From contig NZ_JAAMPU010000108.1 in NCBI RefSeq assembly GCF_012911565.1, positions 310,001-374,000 of the forward strand: a stretch of 64,000 nucleotides of DNA, given 5' to 3'. The position numbers were made by a program, and so were the translations under genes. The notes under the pieces are model-generated. The model worked only from the letters and a program-made list of their open reading frames with translations, ran no database searches and was not told the origin of the DNA. Positions 45,063 to 53,884 of this stretch are shown one piece after another (position 1 is the stretch's first letter; each line of letters begins with the position of its first letter). Source of the stretch: Flavobacterium silvaticum (GTDB taxonomy: Bacteria; Bacteroidota; Bacteroidia; Flavobacteriales; Flavobacteriaceae).

Positions 45063-45095
45063 TTTTAACAAAAACGGCGCGATTCTGTGTTAAAA
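45063..45095. repeat. Short inverted repeat between two biosynthesis genes
   Basis: TTTTAACA at 45063-45070 and TGTTAAAA at 45088-45095 form an 8-bp perfect inverted repeat with a 17-nt loop in the 73-nt gap between the aminotransferase stop and the dehydratase start. It could be a weak attenuator or chance. Confidence 0.35.
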
Positions 45096-45102
45096 AATGC
45101 AA

Positions 45103-46239
45103 TCAATACTGAATATAATTAAGAAGATTGGTTTTAAGCCTGTCTTTATCCTCATTGGTAAGGTTCGATCCGGATGGAAGACACAGCCCGTTTTCAAACA
45201 ATTTTTCAGAAACTCCGGTAGTGTAATTACGGCAATTTTCAAAAACAGGCTGTAAATGCATCGGTTTCCAAAGCGGACGACATTCTATGTTATCTGCCTC
45301 CAGCGCCAGTCGCATTCCTTCGCGGTTTTTTCCGCTTGACGGATCAATCGTGATGCAACTGAGCCAATGGTTCGATTCAAAACGGTCATCCGCTTCTGCA
45401 AATACCTTTATAAAATCGAACGGCTTGAACAATTCCTTGTAAAACGCATTCATTTCGCGACGATTGGCCACATGCTTATCAAGTACTTCCATCTGTCCGC
45501 GACCTATCCCAGCACAAATATTGCTCAACCTGTAATTATAGCCAATTTCACTGTGTTGGTAATGCGGGGCAGCATCGCGCGCCTGGGTTGCGAGGAACAC
45601 GGCTTTGTCCTTGACCGATTTATCTTTAGAAACCAAAGCTCCGCCACCTGATGTGGTGATAATCTTATTTCCGTTGAAAGACAAAATCCCGATATCGCCA
45701 AACGTTCCGCAAGGCTGCCCGTTGAACGAACTTCCGAGTGCTTCGGCACTGTCTTCTATCAATGTAATTTCATACGAATCTGCAATTTTCCGGATACTGT
45801 CAGCCTGGAAAGGCATTCCGTATAAATGCACCGCAACAATCGCTTTGGGTTTTTTGCCTGTTTTTATTTCAGCTTTTATCGCCTCTTCCAACGTATCGGG
45901 ACACATATTCCAGGTTGTTTCCTCGCTGTCCACAAAAACAGGTTCAGCTCCAAGATATACAATTGGGTTTGCTGATGCCGAGAACGTAAAACTCTGGCAG
46001 ATTACACTATCGCCTGCCTTTACGCCTGCCAGAATTAAGGCCAGATGCAGCGCCGACGTCCCTGAACTCAATGCCGCCACATGATGTGTTCCGCCTAAAT
46101 AATTTTCAAGATCTGATTCAAATCCGGTGACGTTCGGGCCCAATGGTGCGACCCAGTTGGTATCGAATGCCTCGTTGACGAATTTTTGTTCGCTTCCGCC
46201 CATGTGTGGGGATGAAAGCCAGATTTTTGGATTACTCAT
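45103..46239 (-). CDS. pglE: DegT/DnrJ/EryC1 aminotransferase, PglE-like
   Basis: 378 residues, PLP enzyme, cytoplasm. Seen: WLSSPHMGGSEQKFVNEAFDTNWVAPLGPNV, ALSSGTSALHLAL (phosphate binding), IEDSAEALGSSFNGQPCGTFGDIGILSFNGNKIITTSGGGALVS with the PLP Lys in NGNK, and RDAAPHYQHSEIGYNYRLSNICAGIGRGQ. It would convert the 4-keto sugar from PglF to UDP-2-acetamido-4-amino-2,4,6-trideoxy-D-glucose (UDP-QuiNAc4N). Its start overlaps the acetyltransferase 3' end by 8 bp, so it is translated with the upstream gene. Confidence 0.9.
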   Translation of the reverse strand: MSNPKIWLSSPHMGGSEQKFVNEAFDTNWVAPLGPNVTGFESDLENYLGGTHHVAALSSGTSALHLALILAGVKAGDSVICQSFTFSASANPIVYLGAEPVFVDSEETTWNMCPDTLEEAIKAEIKTGKKPKAIVAVHLYGMPFQADSIRKIADSYEITLIEDSAEALGSSFNGQPCGTFGDIGILSFNGNKIITTSGGGALVSKDKSVKDKAVFLATQARDAAPHYQHSEIGYNYRLSNICAGIGRGQMEVLDKHVANRREMNAFYKELFKPFDFIKVFAEADDRFESNHWLSCITIDPSSGKNREGMRLALEADNIECRPLWKPMHLQPVFENCRNYTTGVSEKLFENGLCLPSGSNLTNEDKDRLKTNLLNYIQY

Positions 46240-46843
46240 GTGAATTGTATTTTATGATTCTGCCTGGATTTCCCACAACGACAGCATGATCCGGAACATC
46301 TGAAATGATTACCGAACCCGCGCCAATCGTGGCCCATTTGCCTATTTTGACATTCGGGATAACCGATACGTTCGTACCTATATGTGTCCCTTGTCCTATT
46401 GAAACATTTCCGGCAAGGACAGCTCCGGGTGAAATATGTGCAAAGTCGCCAATGGTATTGTCATGTTCGAGGATCGCGCCCGTATTGATGATGCAATGTT
46501 TGCCGATCACCGAATCCGGGTTGATGATGACACCGGCCATTACAGCCGTTCCTTCGCCAATGGTCACGTGTTTGGAAATGATTGCCGACGGATGGATCGC
46601 GGTAGAAAAGTCGCAGCCCAGAACTTCCGCTATATTTTTTCGTGTTTTGTTATTGCCTATCGAAATCAGAACCGGGCAGTTTTCATCCGGAATCTTATGG
46701 ATCACCGGAACGCCCAATACTTCAGAAATCGATGCATTGTCATCAATGACAGCCTGTATCTGAATATTGTTTGCCTCAAAAATATCGAGTATGACCTTGC
46801 CGTGTCCGCCGGCTCCGTATAGACAGGTTTTAGTTTGCTCCAT
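46232..46843 (-). CDS. pglD: UDP-4-amino-sugar N-acetyltransferase, PglD-like
   Basis: 203 residues. N-terminal Rossmann-like part with LYGAGGHGKVILDIFEANN that binds the UDP-sugar, then left-handed beta-helix with GEGTAVMAGVIINPDSVIGKHCIINTGAILEHDNTIGDFAHISPGAVLAGNVSIGQGTHIGT. The His in LEHDN is the catalytic base of PglD. It acetylates the 4-amino group to give UDP-diNAc-bacillosamine. It overlaps the PglC-like gene 3' end (14 bp) and the PglE-like gene (8 bp). Confidence 0.9.
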   Translation of the reverse strand: MEQTKTCLYGAGGHGKVILDIFEANNIQIQAVIDDNASISEVLGVPVIHKIPDENCPVLISIGNNKTRKNIAEVLGCDFSTAIHPSAIISKHVTIGEGTAVMAGVIINPDSVIGKHCIINTGAILEHDNTIGDFAHISPGAVLAGNVSIGQGTHIGTNVSVIPNVKIGKWATIGAGSVIISDVPDHAVVVGNPGRIIKYNSHE

Positions 46844-47453
46844 TGAAAGGTTCGATTGTACTGTGGTCCGCAGCGTTTATTCCTTCGCTTACGATTACTT
46901 TTTTTATGGTCTTCAACACAATTTTGCAATCGGTGGTAAAACTCACGTGGTTTACATACCATACGTCATAGGCGAATTTCTGGTCCCACGAAATTGCATT
47001 GCGTCCGTTTACCTGCGCCCACCCTGTAATTCCGGGCCTTACTTCATGGCGCCGGTTCTGGAAATCATTGTATAAATGGACGTAATGCGTGAGTAACGGA
47101 CGCGGCCCTATCAGGCTCATATCGCCTCTAAGCACATTGAAAAGCTGGGGCAATTCGTCGAGTGACGTTTTTCTGATAAAAGCGCCTATTGACGTCAGTC
47201 GTTCGGAATCCGGCAATAAATTCCCGTCGGCATCACGTCTGTCGTTCATCGTCTTAAACTTGACGATTTTGAAAATCTTTGTATTTTTTCCGGGACGAGG
47301 CTGAATGAAAAACGGCTTGCCATCATTTGCAAACCAAAGAAAAACAGTGATGATGATAAGCACGGGCAGCAAAACCAGCAATACGATAAGTGAAGCCACA
47401 AAATCGATGAGCCGTTTGAAAAATGCAGTGTATAGGTTAGTCGAGACTGCCAT
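46830..47453 (-). CDS. pglC: Small bacterial sugar transferase, PglC-like phosphoglycosyltransferase
   Basis: 207 residues, monotopic membrane enzyme that moves a phospho-sugar (probably diNAcBac or a QuiNAc4N derivative) to undecaprenyl phosphate. Seen: FFKRLIDFVASLIVLLVLLPVLIIITVFLW, KIFKIVKFKTMNDRRD, ASLDEL-like KTSLDELPQLFNVLRGDMSLIGPRPLL and VRPGITGWAQVNGRN. It lacks the large N-terminal half of WcaJ. I chose the ATG at 47453 (MAVSTNLYTAF); upstream residues are not family-like. The second initiating enzyme in the window. Confidence 0.9.
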   Translation of the reverse strand: MAVSTNLYTAFFKRLIDFVASLIVLLVLLPVLIIITVFLWFANDGKPFFIQPRPGKNTKIFKIVKFKTMNDRRDADGNLLPDSERLTSIGAFIRKTSLDELPQLFNVLRGDMSLIGPRPLLTHYVHLYNDFQNRRHEVRPGITGWAQVNGRNAISWDQKFAYDVWYVNHVSFTTDCKIVLKTIKKVIVSEGINAADHSTIEPFNGAN

Positions 47454-48588
47454 ATTCGTCAAGAACAGCCTGCCAGAGCAACTGCTGTTCAAAGCGCGAA
47501 GTTATTGATAAGCGCGCTTGTTTTTGCAGCGAAAGGTATAAATTTTCATCGGTTGACACGCGATGCATGGCTTGTTCCAATGTCAAGATATCTTTAACCT
47601 TGATGATAAGGCCGTTTTCGCCTTCGCGGATGATTTCATTGCAGCCGTTTATATCAGATACAATGCACGGTAAATCCATGGACGCAGCCTGCATCACGAC
47701 ATTCGGGAAACCTTCGCGGTAACTCGGGAAAGCCAGTGCGTTTGAAATGGCTAAATACGGACGCACATCTGGCTGGAAACCTGTCGAAATAATCTTGTTG
47801 TTTGTATTGATTATCTGCAACGTATCAGCAGACAATGGATCGAGTTCGGTTTCATAATCGCCGACAAGCAGTAATTTGAGCCTAGGATTTTGTGTCGAAA
47901 GATTTGAAAAAGCGGCAACCAATTCATTCAGGCCTTTATCTGCAACCAATCTTCCGACGAATACAAAAGTGAAATCATCGGCTGAAATCCCAAGTCCTGA
48001 TTTTAGTGAATCGATTTGTTCCCGGCTGAAATTTTCACGACTGAAATGTGTCGTGTCGATTCCGTTAGAACTGCCGTTTCCTAAAACTTTGAGCTTGCTT
48101 TTATCACAGAATTTATTTTCGAGGATGATGTTATACAGCCCGAACGAATTCGGATACACCTTTGTCGCAAAACCATACGTCGCCTTTTCGACCACATTCA
48201 GGATTTTGCGTTTCGTTCCCGTCGCTTCCAATAATGGCAAGCCCGCAACCGTATGCAATCTGTTTGGAACGCCTGCCAGTTTAGCTGCCAACATGGCGAC
48301 GATTCCGGCTTTTGGCGTGTGCGAATGGACAATCTGCGGCTTGATTTTACGGAAATAGTTGTACAAATTCCAAACGGAAACCAGATCTTTCAACGGCGTG
48401 ATCTGTCGTGTCATTTCAACGCAATGTACTTCGACACCTTCGCGTTTCCCGACCCGTTTGAGATATTCCGGTTCAGAGGAAATACCAATGACCTTATAGA
48501 ACCGGCGCATGAATTTGAGCTGGCCGTGCAGTAATTTGTCAAGCGATAGCGGAACGGTCGTGATACGGACAAGTATTTTATCAGCCAT
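47437..48588 (-). CDS. Glycosyltransferase family 4, PglA-like
   Basis: 383 residues, GT-B. Acceptor part MADKILVRITTVPLSLDKLLHGQLKFMRRFYKVIGISS, IVHSHTPKAGIVAMLAAKLAGVPNRLHTVAGLP. Donor part FTFVFVGRLVADKGLNELVAAF, LLVGDYETELDP, ISTGFQPDVRPYLAISNALAFPSYREGFPNVVMQAASMDLPCIVSDINGCNEII. The arrangement is that of GTs that add the second sugar to a PglC product (often GalNAc). It overlaps the pglC-like gene by 17 bp, consistent with that role. Confidence 0.88.
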   Translation of the reverse strand: MADKILVRITTVPLSLDKLLHGQLKFMRRFYKVIGISSEPEYLKRVGKREGVEVHCVEMTRQITPLKDLVSVWNLYNYFRKIKPQIVHSHTPKAGIVAMLAAKLAGVPNRLHTVAGLPLLEATGTKRKILNVVEKATYGFATKVYPNSFGLYNIILENKFCDKSKLKVLGNGSSNGIDTTHFSRENFSREQIDSLKSGLGISADDFTFVFVGRLVADKGLNELVAAFSNLSTQNPRLKLLLVGDYETELDPLSADTLQIINTNNKIISTGFQPDVRPYLAISNALAFPSYREGFPNVVMQAASMDLPCIVSDINGCNEIIREGENGLIIKVKDILTLEQAMHRVSTDENLYLSLQKQARLSITSRFEQQLLWQAVLDEYGSLD

Positions 48589-49534
48589 TGAGGTCGATCA
48601 TGTTTTTAGACGAAAAGCCATAGTTCTCATTCAGCATTTTGAAATGATTGAGGATTCTTTCCAGATCAACCAGATTCTCCTTGGTGAAATACCCGAAATT
48701 ATGCGGATGCCACCACAAATGATAATTTCCGCGTGTTTTGGCCGCGTGCGTCATCTCTGAAAAAATGCGTTTGAGGCGCAGTTCACGAATGACTTTTTCC
48801 TTTTCGGCATACGGTCGTAAAAAACGGCTGGCTTTGTGCAACTGAACGCCTTTTTCCATTTTCATGTCATGGAAAACGGTGCTCCCGCTTATCGGCATCA
48901 ACGTGTCAACAGCTCTTGCAAGCGGAATGAATCTCGAAGTGCTTTTCCAGAACCACAAATCCGGATTCGTGCGAACCACTTTGATTCCGTTTTGGGCCGC
49001 GACTTCGAGATATTCGGGATTAAACTGATTTCTCGGAAAAACCAGCGATCGCAATGTGGTATTGAAATTTTCTCTGGAAATAGCCTGTGCCGCCTTCAGG
49101 TCAAGATCAAACTGGGTTACATTCTGCCCGTTTTCAAGACAATAATAATGGGCGAAAGTGTGTGTTCCGAGTTCCTGTCCTTCTGTTTCCAGAATCTTTT
49201 CGATAAGTGATGACGCAAAATGATACGGGTCATCTGATTCATCGTTCCCTGCTTCACCTGAATCGATCAACCGGTAATACGACAATTCCTGATTTAGATA
49301 TGACGGACGCTCTTTAGGTAAAAATTGAAGCAACTGTTCTTTATTCTTCGCGAACAGAAAACCAACGGTCGCCCAGGTAGCGCGGATATGGTATTGGGAA
49401 AATAACGAGAGGACTTTTGGAATACTTAAGCGGGTGGCATCAAAATACGGTTTGCGCTGGCTCAGGTCCCATTCCTCAGGAGCACCCCAATGCAGTTCAA
49501 AGTCGAGTGAAATAATGAAGTTTCCGTTGGGCAT
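48581..49534 (-). CDS. Polysaccharide deacetylase (NodB homology domain)
   Basis: 317 residues without signal peptide, so probably cytoplasmic. Seen: FIISLDFELHWGAP (the DFE variant of the first metal Asp pair), RATWATVGFLFAKN, LGTHTFAHYYC (the HxxxH zinc site) and FPRNQFNPEYL, with a late WWHPHNFG. These are CE4-type motifs; substrate is an N-acetylated sugar precursor or lipid-linked intermediate. I chose the ATG at 49534 (MPNGNFIISLDFELHWG). It is the first gene of the 49.5-39.8 kb minus-strand operon that continues with the GT4 and Pgl-type genes. Confidence 0.83.
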   Translation of the reverse strand: MPNGNFIISLDFELHWGAPEEWDLSQRKPYFDATRLSIPKVLSLFSQYHIRATWATVGFLFAKNKEQLLQFLPKERPSYLNQELSYYRLIDSGEAGNDESDDPYHFASSLIEKILETEGQELGTHTFAHYYCLENGQNVTQFDLDLKAAQAISRENFNTTLRSLVFPRNQFNPEYLEVAAQNGIKVVRTNPDLWFWKSTSRFIPLARAVDTLMPISGSTVFHDMKMEKGVQLHKASRFLRPYAEKEKVIRELRLKRIFSEMTHAAKTRGNYHLWWHPHNFGYFTKENLVDLERILNHFKMLNENYGFSSKNMIDLNG

Positions 49535-49549
49535 TCTTTTTATTTGACG

Positions 49550-49557
49550 CAAATGTA
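49550..49557 (-). promoter_or_regulatory. Possible -7 box (TACATTTG) for the deacetylase-Pgl operon
   Basis: TACATTTG on the minus strand fits TAnnTTTG, ends 15 nt before the deacetylase ATG at 49534, and supports that start. No clear -33 element was seen. Confidence 0.4.
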
Positions 49558-49613
49558 GTCAATCGATACCGCAGGATTATCTGTTGCTGTTTATTAATTC
49601 GCTAATTTCCCGT

Positions 49614-50765
49614 ATGATTTTCTCGCTTCGACGCATCACGAGTTCCCGAAATTTCATCCCGGAGATTGACGGATTACGGTTTCTTGCCATTTCAAGTGTT
49701 GTCTTTTATCATTTGTGGCATTTTTTCCTCGAAAAGGATTTTCATTCGTATCAAGGCAAAAAAAATTATCCAATACTTGACACATTGCTTTCCCACGGCG
49801 ACTTTGGCGTCCCTTTTTTCTTTGTTATCAGCGCATGCGTCCTCGGAATTCTGTTTGCTGGAAACACATCTGGATTTTCAATAAAAAAGTATTTTTTCAG
49901 ACGCATTACCAGAATCGAACCCCCGTATTTCATTTCAATTACACTGCTTTTTTTCGGGATTATCCATGTCGCGAAAATCGCAACTTTTGAAGAGCAATTG
50001 CCCAAATACCTGAGTTCGCTCGCCTACATCAGCAATTTCGTTTATCCACGGGCACATGTGAATGGTGTGGCGTGGAGCCTTGAGATTGAAGTACAGTTTT
50101 ACCTCATCGCTCCAATCCTGGCTTTGGTTTTCCGAATCAAAAATGTACTGTCAAGACGATTTTTGCTAGCCGTTTCAGCCCTCGTTTTCCTGCTTCTGAG
50201 GTATTTCATCTCACCCGGCTTTGTTTCGATATTTGACTATTTCCACTTTTTCCTCATCGGTTTCCTCATAGCCGATTGGTATGTTTGCGGGATAAAATTT
50301 CTTCCGTCCACAAAAGCTGACAGCATATTGGCTCTGTTGTTTTTCGGCATCATATGGATCTTTAAAAAACAGGATTTCCAGATTTTTGGCGTTCAATTTT
50401 TATGGGAAGCGGTTCAACTGATTTGCCTGACGCTGTTCTTTTATTATGTGCTGATCCAAAAATCCCTGTCAATCCTTACAAAAAGCTGGATCACGAATAT
50501 CGGCGGCATGTGCTACAGCATTTATCTGTTGCATTTTTACCTCATCAGCGCGTTTGGAAATCTTGTGCTGCAAGTTGAGTTTTCAGGCGTAAAACTTTTG
50601 AATCTTGGAATGTATTCGCTACTGATTATGATTCCGATGAGTGCCATCTGCTTATTGTTTTATGTGCTGATAGAACGCCCTTGCATGGATCCGCAATGGC
50701 CGAAAAAAATCCTGAAATTATTCCGGAAGAAGAAATGCGAAGAAGGAACCGAAGGCGCTACCTGA
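49614..50765 (+). CDS. Acyltransferase family 3 (membrane O-acyltransferase)
   Basis: 383 residues with about ten hydrophobic segments. Seen: FIPEIDGLRFLAISSVVFYHLWHFF, PFFFVISACVLGILFAG, FRRITRIEPPYFISITLL, VNGVAWSLEIEVQFYLIAPIL. These are OafA-like signatures: catalytic FYH near the N-terminus and the R-x-R...P block. It transfers an acetyl or other acyl group to a polysaccharide or lipid sugar across the inner membrane. I chose the ATG at 49614; a TTG ten codons upstream is possible. It is the only plus-strand gene in block C and its 3' end overlaps the SDR 3' end by 8 bp. Confidence 0.9.
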   Translation: MIFSLRRITSSRNFIPEIDGLRFLAISSVVFYHLWHFFLEKDFHSYQGKKNYPILDTLLSHGDFGVPFFFVISACVLGILFAGNTSGFSIKKYFFRRITRIEPPYFISITLLFFGIIHVAKIATFEEQLPKYLSSLAYISNFVYPRAHVNGVAWSLEIEVQFYLIAPILALVFRIKNVLSRRFLLAVSALVFLLLRYFISPGFVSIFDYFHFFLIGFLIADWYVCGIKFLPSTKADSILALLFFGIIWIFKKQDFQIFGVQFLWEAVQLICLTLFFYYVLIQKSLSILTKSWITNIGGMCYSIYLLHFYLISAFGNLVLQVEFSGVKLLNLGMYSLLIMIPMSAICLLFYVLIERPCMDPQWPKKILKLFRKKKCEEGTEGAT

Positions 50766-51504
50766 TTGAATAGCCGCCATCTACCACAAGGTTCTGTCCT
50801 GTGATCCATCGCGCGCCATCTGATAGTAAAAACGCAACCGAAGCTGCCACGTCTTCACATTTGCCCAAGCCAAGCGGATGGTTTTCCTCTATTTTCTGTA
50901 GTGCTTCTGCAGATAGCGTTGACTCCATATGTGCCGTCATTCCAGAATCTGCAATATGCCCAGGAGAAATGGCATTCACGCGAACCTGCTTTGAAGCGAG
51001 TTCCAACGCCATCGATCTTACCATAGCGATCAAAGCACCTTTCGTAGCCGAATACGCCGTCAAGCCTTTGTTCCCAACGATGCCCATTATCGATGAAATG
51101 AAAACCAGGCTTTGTTGTTCGGTGCGGTATTTTTTCTTGGTCAGCAAGCCCGAGAACTGGATTGCCGAATAGACATTGAGTTCAAAAATCTGCCGCAATT
51201 GCTCCGGATTGACGAATTGGAGCAATACCGTCTGTTCGATTCCAGCCGAATGCACGAACCCGAAAACAGGCCCGAGTCTTTCCACGATTTGTGAAAGCGC
51301 CGGTTCGTGTGCCGCAAAATCGGTAAAATCCATAGGCACACAAAATGCTTCAGATGCACAGGCCGCTTTTGTTTCTTCAAGCCGTTTTTCATCGCGCCCA
51401 ATCAGGGCACATTTTGCTCCGAGCCGGCTTAAATGAATGGCAATCGCACGTCCGATTCCCGAAGATGCACCTGTAACGACTATGGTTTTTCCTTCGAGGT
51501 TCAT
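50758..51504 (-). CDS. Short-chain dehydrogenase/reductase, ketoacyl-ACP reductase type
   Basis: 248 residues. Rossmann motif TGASSGIG at 11-18, NAG-like HSAGIE at about 85-90, catalytic Ser137/138, Tyr151 and Lys155 (YSATK), and a VNAISPGHIADSGM cofactor-loop. It closely follows the FabG branch; together with the neighbouring KASIII and ACP genes it would reduce a beta-ketoacyl-ACP to the hydroxyacyl form. Start chosen at ATG 51504 (MNLEGKTIVVTG), in ATGA overlap with the upstream KASIII stop. It is the last gene of the block C operon. Confidence 0.88.
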   Translation of the reverse strand: MNLEGKTIVVTGASSGIGRAIAIHLSRLGAKCALIGRDEKRLEETKAACASEAFCVPMDFTDFAAHEPALSQIVERLGPVFGFVHSAGIEQTVLLQFVNPEQLRQIFELNVYSAIQFSGLLTKKKYRTEQQSLVFISSIMGIVGNKGLTAYSATKGALIAMVRSMALELASKQVRVNAISPGHIADSGMTAHMESTLSAEALQKIEENHPLGLGKCEDVAASVAFLLSDGARWITGQNLVVDGGYSIR

Positions 51505-52553
51505 ACTTCCTGAAGCGGTGTAAATTTTATTTTCTGGTTTTTGAGGATGCAGTTGGCCCAATTAAGCCCGACTCCGTATCCGCTGCAAACGAGTGTTTTG
51601 CCTTTCGAGACCTGCTCCTGTTTTTCGGACATCAGCAACGGAATCGAAACACCGCTCGTATTGCCCGAAGTCTCAATATTGAGCAATGCTTTTTCTGAAG
51701 GAATTCCCAATTGTGCAGCAATCTGCTGGATTATGAAACGATTCGACTGATGCATGAGGAAATAATCGACATCATCCTTTGAAGTATCGCTGTCAGTAAG
51801 GATTTTAGTGATTGACGGCGCAATTTCGCGTAAGGTAAAATCAAATACGCGCGCACCGTCCATATATAAATTCAGGCCGGTCCGTTTGTTTCCGGCCGCG
51901 TCTTCTTTTTCGATAAGACTTTCGGCTGTTGCGGGTTTTCTATAACCGCCTTCAGGGATCATGATGGCATCGAAATGAGCGCCATCGGTAAAATATTCGA
52001 ATGCTGATTCAACAGATCCATCACCTGTATTTTCAATGATCATGGCAGCCGCACCATCGCCAAAAAGCAACGTCGTTCCACGGTCTTTATACGACAGCAT
52101 ACGAGACATGGTTTCGGCAATGATCAACAGGACGCGACCGTTTTTAACAGGTGAGGCCAATGAAAAAGCTGTTCCCAAACCTTGCACGAAACCGGCGCAA
52201 CCGGCATTCAGGTCAAGGCATAACAATTCGCGTCCGAGCCCGAGCTTGTCCTGTAAGATATTGGAACTGAACGGCAGCTTGTAATCTGGTGTCTGGCTCA
52301 GGAAAACCAAGGCTGAAATATTTTCCTTCAGTTCCGGGTGTTCCGAAAACAAAATGGAAGCGGCTTCAAAACCCAAATCGGTTGCCGTGACGCCATCTTC
52401 GGCCCAACGACGTGAAGTGATGCCGACGGTGCGTTCAAACATACGCAGTTCTTTTCCGGCAATAAGGTCTTCAAAAGCATCGTTCCCCACAATCCTTTTG
52501 GGAATGCAGGCAGACAATGCCTTGATTTCTATACCGCGGAACTGCTGCAACAT
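51501..52553 (-). CDS. 3-oxoacyl-ACP synthase III-like (KASIII) enzyme, second copy
   Basis: 350 residues, thiolase fold. Catalytic triad present: Cys119 (LNAGCAGF), His268 (FLMHQSN), Asn298 (TSGNTSG). Also FGDGAAAMIIE and CSGYGVGLNWA. It would condense an acyl starter with malonyl-ACP. Compared with the first copy, it has a longer insert (about residues 205-225) and different residues around the entrance, so the two probably act on different starters. Starts right at the stop of the ACP gene, overlaps the SDR by ATGA. Confidence 0.88.
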   Translation of the reverse strand: MLQQFRGIEIKALSACIPKRIVGNDAFEDLIAGKELRMFERTVGITSRRWAEDGVTATDLGFEAASILFSEHPELKENISALVFLSQTPDYKLPFSSNILQDKLGLGRELLCLDLNAGCAGFVQGLGTAFSLASPVKNGRVLLIIAETMSRMLSYKDRGTTLLFGDGAAAMIIENTGDGSVESAFEYFTDGAHFDAIMIPEGGYRKPATAESLIEKEDAAGNKRTGLNLYMDGARVFDFTLREIAPSITKILTDSDTSKDDVDYFLMHQSNRFIIQQIAAQLGIPSEKALLNIETSGNTSGVSIPLLMSEKQEQVSKGKTLVCSGYGVGLNWANCILKNQKIKFTPLQEV

Positions 52554-52784
52554 TTATTCGAATTTATCGGTTCCGATGCGGGCGATCAACGAATGCACCG
52601 TATCGATTCCCTTCAAATCATCTGCTGTAAGCGTAACACCGAAACCTGATGATACATATCCAATGACAATCATCGCCGCCATGGAATCCCAGGAATCGAG
52701 TTGTTTGAGGTTGGTAGCTTCGATTAGCGGCTGGTCGAGTTCGAGTTCTTCTGCAAGTTCCTCAAGAAAAGCTGTACGTGTCAT
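52554..52784 (-). CDS. Acyl carrier protein
   Basis: 76 residues. Start at ATG 52784 (MTRTAFLEELAEELELDQPL). The phosphopantetheine serine lies in LDSWDSMAAM (Ser34), a variant of the usual DSL motif, and the rest has four helices with acidic residues (TADDLKGIDTVHSLI). It is a dedicated carrier, set between two KASIII-like genes with no gap to the second and 2 nt to the first. It is more divergent than a primary-metabolism AcpP would be. Confidence 0.9.
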   Translation of the reverse strand: MTRTAFLEELAEELELDQPLIEATNLKQLDSWDSMAAMIVIGYVSSGFGVTLTADDLKGIDTVHSLIARIGTDKFE

Positions 52785-52786
52785 GG

Positions 52787-53794
52787 TCAGAGTTTTTGAT
52801 CTATGGAAATAAGTCCGCCGCACCAGGAAAGGCCTACGCCAAACCCAACGAGCAGTATGTTTTCGAGTTTATTCTGGTTGTTCTGGCTGTAATCTTTGAG
52901 CGCTATGGGAATGGTAGATGAAACCGTATTTCCGCCATCGGCCAGATTGATGTAGAAATGGTCGGAATCTACCTTGAGCCGCTTCCGGATAAAATTGAGC
53001 ATGAACGCATTTGCCTGGTGCAGGATGAACTGATCGGCCTGCCCAGATTCGATTCCATTGGCCGCAAGCACTTCCTGGATAAAACCGGGAATCTTGTGGT
53101 TCGTAAAATCGAGGATTGCCGGTCCGTTCATGTATAAATCGTTGTGGGTGTATGTATTTTCTGTTCCGTAGACAATCATTTCCGGATGAAAATCCACCGG
53201 GTTGCGAGCGCCTCCGTTGCGGATGATGAGCTTGTCGTATCCGGATCCGTCCGTCCCGAATAAAAATTTCCCAATACTTTCCTGTTCCGATCGCTGGATC
53301 AACGTAGCCGAAGCCGCATCGCCAAAAATAGATCGGTTCGATCGGTCAAGCGGATGTAAAAATTTGGAATAGGTTTCGGCTGTTACTAAAAGTACATTCG
53401 CAGCCTGCCCGGTTTCAATCAACCCTTTGGCAAAACTGACACCGTAGGTATAACCCGAGCAGCCCAGATTGAAATCAAAAGCACCTATATTCTTGCGCAA
53501 ACCTAATTTATCCTGAAGGATACAGGCAGTAGTGGGAAGAATATACTCGGGGCTTTGGGTGCAATACAATACATAATCGATACTGTCGCGTTCCACACGC
53601 GCAAACAGTTTTTCGCAGGCGGCAATCGCCAAATCGAGAGCGGTCTCATTTGGACCTGCCAGATAACGCACCCGAATACCTACTTTTTCTTCAAACCGCT
53701 GGAAATCGTAATCAGGGAATTCGAGTCCGAGGTCGTCATTCGTGTAGGCACGCTCCGGAAAATGATATTCTATGGCAGAAATTGTAGCTCCCAT
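52787..53794 (-). CDS. 3-oxoacyl-ACP synthase III-like (KASIII) enzyme, first copy
   Basis: 335 residues, thiolase fold. Catalytic Cys112 (FNLGCSGYTYG), His259 (FILHQAN) and Asn289 (GGNTVSS) are all present. Also FGDAASATLIQ, DGSGYDKLIIRNGG and VGFGVGLSWCGG. It is divergent from housekeeping FabH. With the next ACP, KASIII and SDR genes it forms a tight cassette that could make a short hydroxyacyl chain for a sugar amine (inference). A 90-nt gap separates it from the GNAT-like gene. Confidence 0.9.
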   Translation of the reverse strand: MGATISAIEYHFPERAYTNDDLGLEFPDYDFQRFEEKVGIRVRYLAGPNETALDLAIAACEKLFARVERDSIDYVLYCTQSPEYILPTTACILQDKLGLRKNIGAFDFNLGCSGYTYGVSFAKGLIETGQAANVLLVTAETYSKFLHPLDRSNRSIFGDAASATLIQRSEQESIGKFLFGTDGSGYDKLIIRNGGARNPVDFHPEMIVYGTENTYTHNDLYMNGPAILDFTNHKIPGFIQEVLAANGIESGQADQFILHQANAFMLNFIRKRLKVDSDHFYINLADGGNTVSSTIPIALKDYSQNNQNKLENILLVGFGVGLSWCGGLISIDQKL

Positions 53795-53884
53795 TCGTAT
53801 GGTTTAATCGAGCGTGAAAGTAGTGAATTTGCGGCAGGTATTCAACCCGGGTGTTTAAATTATGGTTAGGAAACCGCGGCGGAA

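Noticed and set aside
45063..45095. Rho-independent terminator between the aminotransferase and dehydratase genes
   Set aside because: The stem is only AT pairs with a 17-nt loop and no following T-run. Kept only as a weak repeat.
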